A DNA stretch of 64,000 nucleotides, from positions 1 to 64,000 of the forward strand of contig JAENZX010000017.1 in assembly GCA_016841045.1 (NCBI GenBank). Direction: 5' to 3'. A model generated the notes under the pieces. The model was given only the letters and a program-made list of their open reading frames with translations, had not been told where the DNA came from and ran no database searches. Position 1 is the stretch's first letter, and each line of letters opens with the position of its first letter. Below are positions 61,664 through 64,000 of the stretch, piece by piece. Both the position numbers and the translations under genes were made by a program. The DNA comes from Thermincola carboxydiphila. Its GTDB lineage: Bacteria > Bacillota > Thermincolia > Thermincolales > UBA2595.

Positions 61664-61794
61664 CGACCCAGAGGTGGGAAAATGGCAGCTGGCTAGGCGC
61701 ACGGACGGACGCAACCGGAGGTGTACTTTATTCGTACATCGAGGATTGCGTCCGCCCGCGCAACGACGTCCAGATGCCATTTTCCCCTGCATGC
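61664..61794. repeat. Folded intergenic repeat, copy 2 (related to 50280-50384)
   Basis: GTGGGAAAATGGCA (61674-61687) pairs with TGCCATTTTCCC (61775-61786). Inside are CTGGCTAGGCGCACGG, a perfect GGACGCAA/TTGCGTCC stem and a GTGTAC/GTACAT tip. It shares its outer arms and core with copy 1 but has about 45 extra bases at the tip. It lies between rex and nuoE; the rest of the gap 61490-61891 holds only the rex terminator and A/T-rich DNA. Confidence 0.7.
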
Positions 61795-61807
61795 ACTTCT
61801 TTTAGCA

Positions 61808-61852
61808 AAAATAAAAGCTGTTCGGTCTTATTAACGACCAAACAGCTTTTTA
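61808..61852 (-). terminator. Terminator of rex
   Basis: A 15-bp stem AAAAGCTGTTTGGTC/GACCGAACAGCTTTT (one mismatch) is followed by TATTTTTG on the minus strand. Confidence 0.92.
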
Positions 61853-61891
61853 TACGAAGAATCTATTTTGTATTTTGCTTTGATAAAAGTT

Positions 61892-62524
61892 TTAAGAATC
61901 TTTAATGCCCAGTTGGAATGTCAGTATCTCCAACCTTGTTGCAAGATCCATATCCCTTACTTCAACATTATCCGGAACGCTAATCACAGTAGGTGCAAAA
62001 TTAAGAATCGCTCTAATACCTGCTTTGACCAGTAGGTTAACTACGTCCTGAGCAACAGAAGTAGGAACTGTAACTATACCAATTTTAGCATCATGCTCTT
62101 TCACAACCTGCTGAATCTTCTCAGTGCCCATAACTTCTAAATTTACAATTCTTTTTCCGATTTTCGTCAGGTCATTATCAAACACACCAACGATATCAAA
62201 ACCCCGCTCGCGAAAACCCCGATATGAAACCAGTGCCGAGCCAAGATTACCGGCACCTACCACTACTACTGACCATTTACCGTTGAGGCCTAATATCTTC
62301 AAGGTATGCCTAAGGAGGTCTTTTACATTATAACCAACACCACGGGTACCGAATTCACCGAAATAAGCAAGATCCTTCCTTACCTGGGCAGGGCTAACAC
62401 CTACTCCTTCAGCTATTTCACCAGAAGATATAGTCACTATCCCCCGTTTATCAGCTTGTTCCAGAAAACGCGAGTATACAGACAATCTAACAATTGTCGC
62501 TTCAGGGATTTTTAGCGCTTTCAA
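61892..62524 (-). CDS. rex: Redox-sensing transcriptional repressor Rex
   Basis: A 210-residue NADH/NAD-ratio sensor that represses fermentation and hydrogenase genes when NADH is low. It has an N-terminal winged helix ([36 protein letters not shown]), a Rossmann domain ([18 protein letters not shown]) and a C-terminal dimer-forming helix. It stands next to the NADH-linked nuoE-nuoF genes, its likely targets, though no clear Rex operator was found upstream of them. Confidence 0.96.
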   Translation of the reverse strand: MKALKIPEATIVRLSVYSRFLEQADKRGIVTISSGEIAEGVGVSPAQVRKDLAYFGEFGTRGVGYNVKDLLRHTLKILGLNGKWSVVVVGAGNLGSALVSYRGFRERGFDIVGVFDNDLTKIGKRIVNLEVMGTEKIQQVVKEHDAKIGIVTVPTSVAQDVVNLLVKAGIRAILNFAPTVISVPDNVEVRDMDLATRLEILTFQLGIKDS

Positions 62525-62589
62525 ACTTTCTCCTCCCCCCTTACCCTCTCAGATATTTATTATATCACGTAGTAAGAAGTAGAACAATC

Positions 62590-63423
62590 TCAAGTTTGTG
62601 ACAAGTTATCAATTTCTTGCCGTAGAATAAGGTAATTATCGATAAAGCTGAGCAGTTGAAACTGCAGCATAGAATAGCGTTCGGAGGTGACTTTGTTTTT
62701 AAAAGCATCTAGCTCTTGCTTATATTCCATAATCACATCTTCAATATTTCCAAAACGCCTGTTAATAACCTCGCTTTTAGTTCGGAGATGGTTGTTTCCT
62801 ATAGTTTTATATACATTATCTACTACAGTCGCTTGTCTTTGAACTAAATCAACATTAAGCCGGTCAGCGCTGCCGGCATGACAGATTTCAAGATTTTCCT
62901 TCAACCACAAGGTATATGCTTCCAGTAGAGGTGTAATTTCCTTTATTAATGCCTCACTACCTTTTTTATATCTAAGATTTTCGCCATTAACAACAACAGC
63001 CCCAGTAAAAGTGCTTAAACTCTTCTCGATTAGCTGTTTCTTAACTTTTTCCGTATCTTCACGGTTTTTATATACTCCAATCCATATTTTATGTGGCACC
63101 GTTTGAGTAATATACGGTCTGTAGCCTAAATCTATCAGTGGTTGGGCCGCAGCCTTCGCACCCTGCATATCGGAATAAACGCCGACCTGGAGGAAGTACA
63201 CCGGTACAGGGTTGAGCGTAAGAAGTTCACCTTCATCCTGAGCAGCTACAGACTTTGACTGGTTTGAAATAACACGCGTGCTTCCTGAGTAAGTTCCCTG
63301 CCGCATAATATCAATGTAAAGCCCACCAAGATAAAAAGCTCCTAAAACCGCAAATGCGGTGAGAGAAATCACCATCAGACCGATACCCATTCTCTGTCTG
63401 AAAAAACTGCCCATAGACAGCAC
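62590..63423 (-). CDS. Membrane protein with SPOR domain
   Basis: A 277-residue protein with an N-terminal membrane helix (about 15-36), a SPOR domain (about 72-145: VYFLQVGVYSDMQGAKAAAQPLIDLG, WIGVYKNREDTEKVKKQL) and a helical C-terminal region of about 120 residues. SPOR domains bind denuded glycan strands of the wall. The long helical tail is not part of the usual layout. ATG 63423 follows a GGGAGGTG site. A role in septal or spore wall is likely. Confidence 0.85.
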   Translation of the reverse strand: MLSMGSFFRQRMGIGLMVISLTAFAVLGAFYLGGLYIDIMRQGTYSGSTRVISNQSKSVAAQDEGELLTLNPVPVYFLQVGVYSDMQGAKAAAQPLIDLGYRPYITQTVPHKIWIGVYKNREDTEKVKKQLIEKSLSTFTGAVVVNGENLRYKKGSEALIKEITPLLEAYTLWLKENLEICHAGSADRLNVDLVQRQATVVDNVYKTIGNNHLRTKSEVINRRFGNIEDVIMEYKQELDAFKNKVTSERYSMLQFQLLSFIDNYLILRQEIDNLSQT

Positions 63424-63500
63424 CTCCCGCTACCTCGTCCAAATACTCTTCTAATAATATATGGGACGTGCCCGAATCTTAGAACAGATAAAAAACCATG

Positions 63501-63989
63501 TTATAGAACAGCTCTAGGGCTTTTAAAGTGTGGAGGCAGCTCATAGTCTTTGACATGATTAAATTTTCGCAGCCAGGCTCCCCCGGCGTTTATGCTAATA
63601 GTAAGGTTGTCTACTCCAATGGTATGGTATGCTCCTATGAACGGGCAAACCTGGACCTTAACAATAAAATCGAAGGTTCTATAGCCCTTGGTTCTGACTA
63701 TGTCGAGAAACTTTACATCATATAGATTATAGTCTACGACCCTTCCATAGTAAGCTTTCAATGACTTATGAATTACAGGGTGTATTGATGTAATTATTAG
63801 GTCCCTGTATAATTCCATAGATATCTCATAGCGTTCCTTGGAGTTTTCGTTAAAATCAGGCTGCTGCCGGTTTTCCTGAGCCGGTTTATGAGCAGCCGCC
63901 ATATGAGCTTTTGCACCTTCTGACCCTGGGACTATAAATGGGAGATAAAGTAAGCCGACAACTACCAGGGCGCTTGCTAATAGTTTCAA
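63501..63989 (-). CDS. DUF3888 exported protein
   Basis: A 162-residue protein with a hydrophobic N-terminus (signal peptide or anchor, about 3-20) followed by a DUF3888 domain (ELYRDLIITSIHPVIHKSL, YYGRVVDYNLYDVKFLDI, FIVKVQVCPFIGAYHTIGVD). DUF3888 proteins are found in spore-forming Firmicutes and have no known function. TTG 63989 follows GGTGG with a seven-base spacer, so the gene appears complete just inside the window edge. Confidence 0.8.
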   Translation of the reverse strand: MKLLASALVVVGLLYLPFIVPGSEGAKAHMAAAHKPAQENRQQPDFNENSKERYEISMELYRDLIITSIHPVIHKSLKAYYGRVVDYNLYDVKFLDIVRTKGYRTFDFIVKVQVCPFIGAYHTIGVDNLTISINAGGAWLRKFNHVKDYELPPHFKSPRAVL

Positions 63990-64000
63990 AAAATTCCACC

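Overview
The window looks like chromosomal DNA of an anaerobic, endospore-forming member of the Clostridia. It most resembles the Desulfotomaculum/Pelotomaculum group of Peptococcaceae, although that placement is inferred from gene content and not from any search. The supporting features are SpoIVFA/SpoIVFB, Spo0B next to Obg, a germinant-receptor operon, a redox-sensing Rex repressor, electron-bifurcating-type NuoE/NuoF/HndB subunits, many small Fe-S proteins, a T-box leader, GGAGG ribosome sites, frequent TTG/GTG starts and moderate A+T content.

Layout. (1) 1-2.4 kb: the end of a secreted CAP protein with an Ala-Pro linker; a divergent pair of Fe-S genes (small ferredoxin, NapH-like membrane protein) separated by two CsoR/CstR-type operator palindromes; two small unknown proteins. 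(2) 2.4-6.6 kb, minus strand: comEA, comEC, holA. (3) 6.7-11.6 kb: a silk-like Gly/Ala protein, then a minus-strand cluster of Fe-S/sulfur-type genes (a DUF1858 protein, a methyltransferase, a PCP_red-CGGC fusion, a ferredoxin, a DUF1858-sulfite-reductase-like protein) and a Cache sensor with no output domain. (4) 11.7-17.2 kb, accessory: an apparent HEPN-like plus Mug-type DNA glycosylase fusion, a small secreted Cys/Met peptide, a membrane protein, a very long imperfect inverted repeat, and an ABC importer lacking its ATPase together with a DUF169 protein. (5) 17.5-30 kb, minus strand: leuS with a Leu T-box and sigma-A promoter, an S1 protein and methyltransferase, rsfS, yqeK, an RRM protein, nadD, proA, proB, yhbY, obg, spo0B. 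(6) 29.3-36.4 kb: gerA-gerB-gerC-gerB2 and fixX/fixC, placed between rpmA and spo0B, which are usually adjacent. (7) 36.8-46.7 kb: rpmA-prp-rplU, a deleted DUF2935 gene, an ADP-ribosylglycohydrolase, two tandem membrane paralogues, rng, two radical-SAM-associated genes, spoIVFB and spoIVFA. (8) 46.7-58.1 kb: a MITE-like element with a 5-bp target duplication, a VOC protein, a SprA-like metalloprotease, rodA, minE-minD-minC, mrdA-mreD-mreC-mreB, radC, maf. (9) 58.4-64 kb: hndB-like, nuoF, nuoE, rex, a SPOR-domain protein and a DUF3888 protein.

The core runs (maf-radC-mreBCD-min-spoIVF-rng-rplU-prp-rpmA-...-obg and comEA-comEC-holA / nadD-yqeK-rsfS-leuS) follow the usual Firmicutes order and serve envelope shape, division-site choice, sporulation signalling, ribosome assembly and DNA uptake. 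The unusual material lies between them: small Fe-S proteins, orphan or partial systems, low-complexity proteins, and at least four families of intergenic folded repeats. The strongest candidates for something undescribed are the HEPN-like/Mug fusion, the CsoR-type operator pair over divergent Fe-S genes, the silk-like protein with its small Lys-rich neighbour, a MinC without its usual N-terminal domain, and the DUF169/ABC cluster with a foldable leader. No tRNA, rRNA, CRISPR array or intact transposase was seen.
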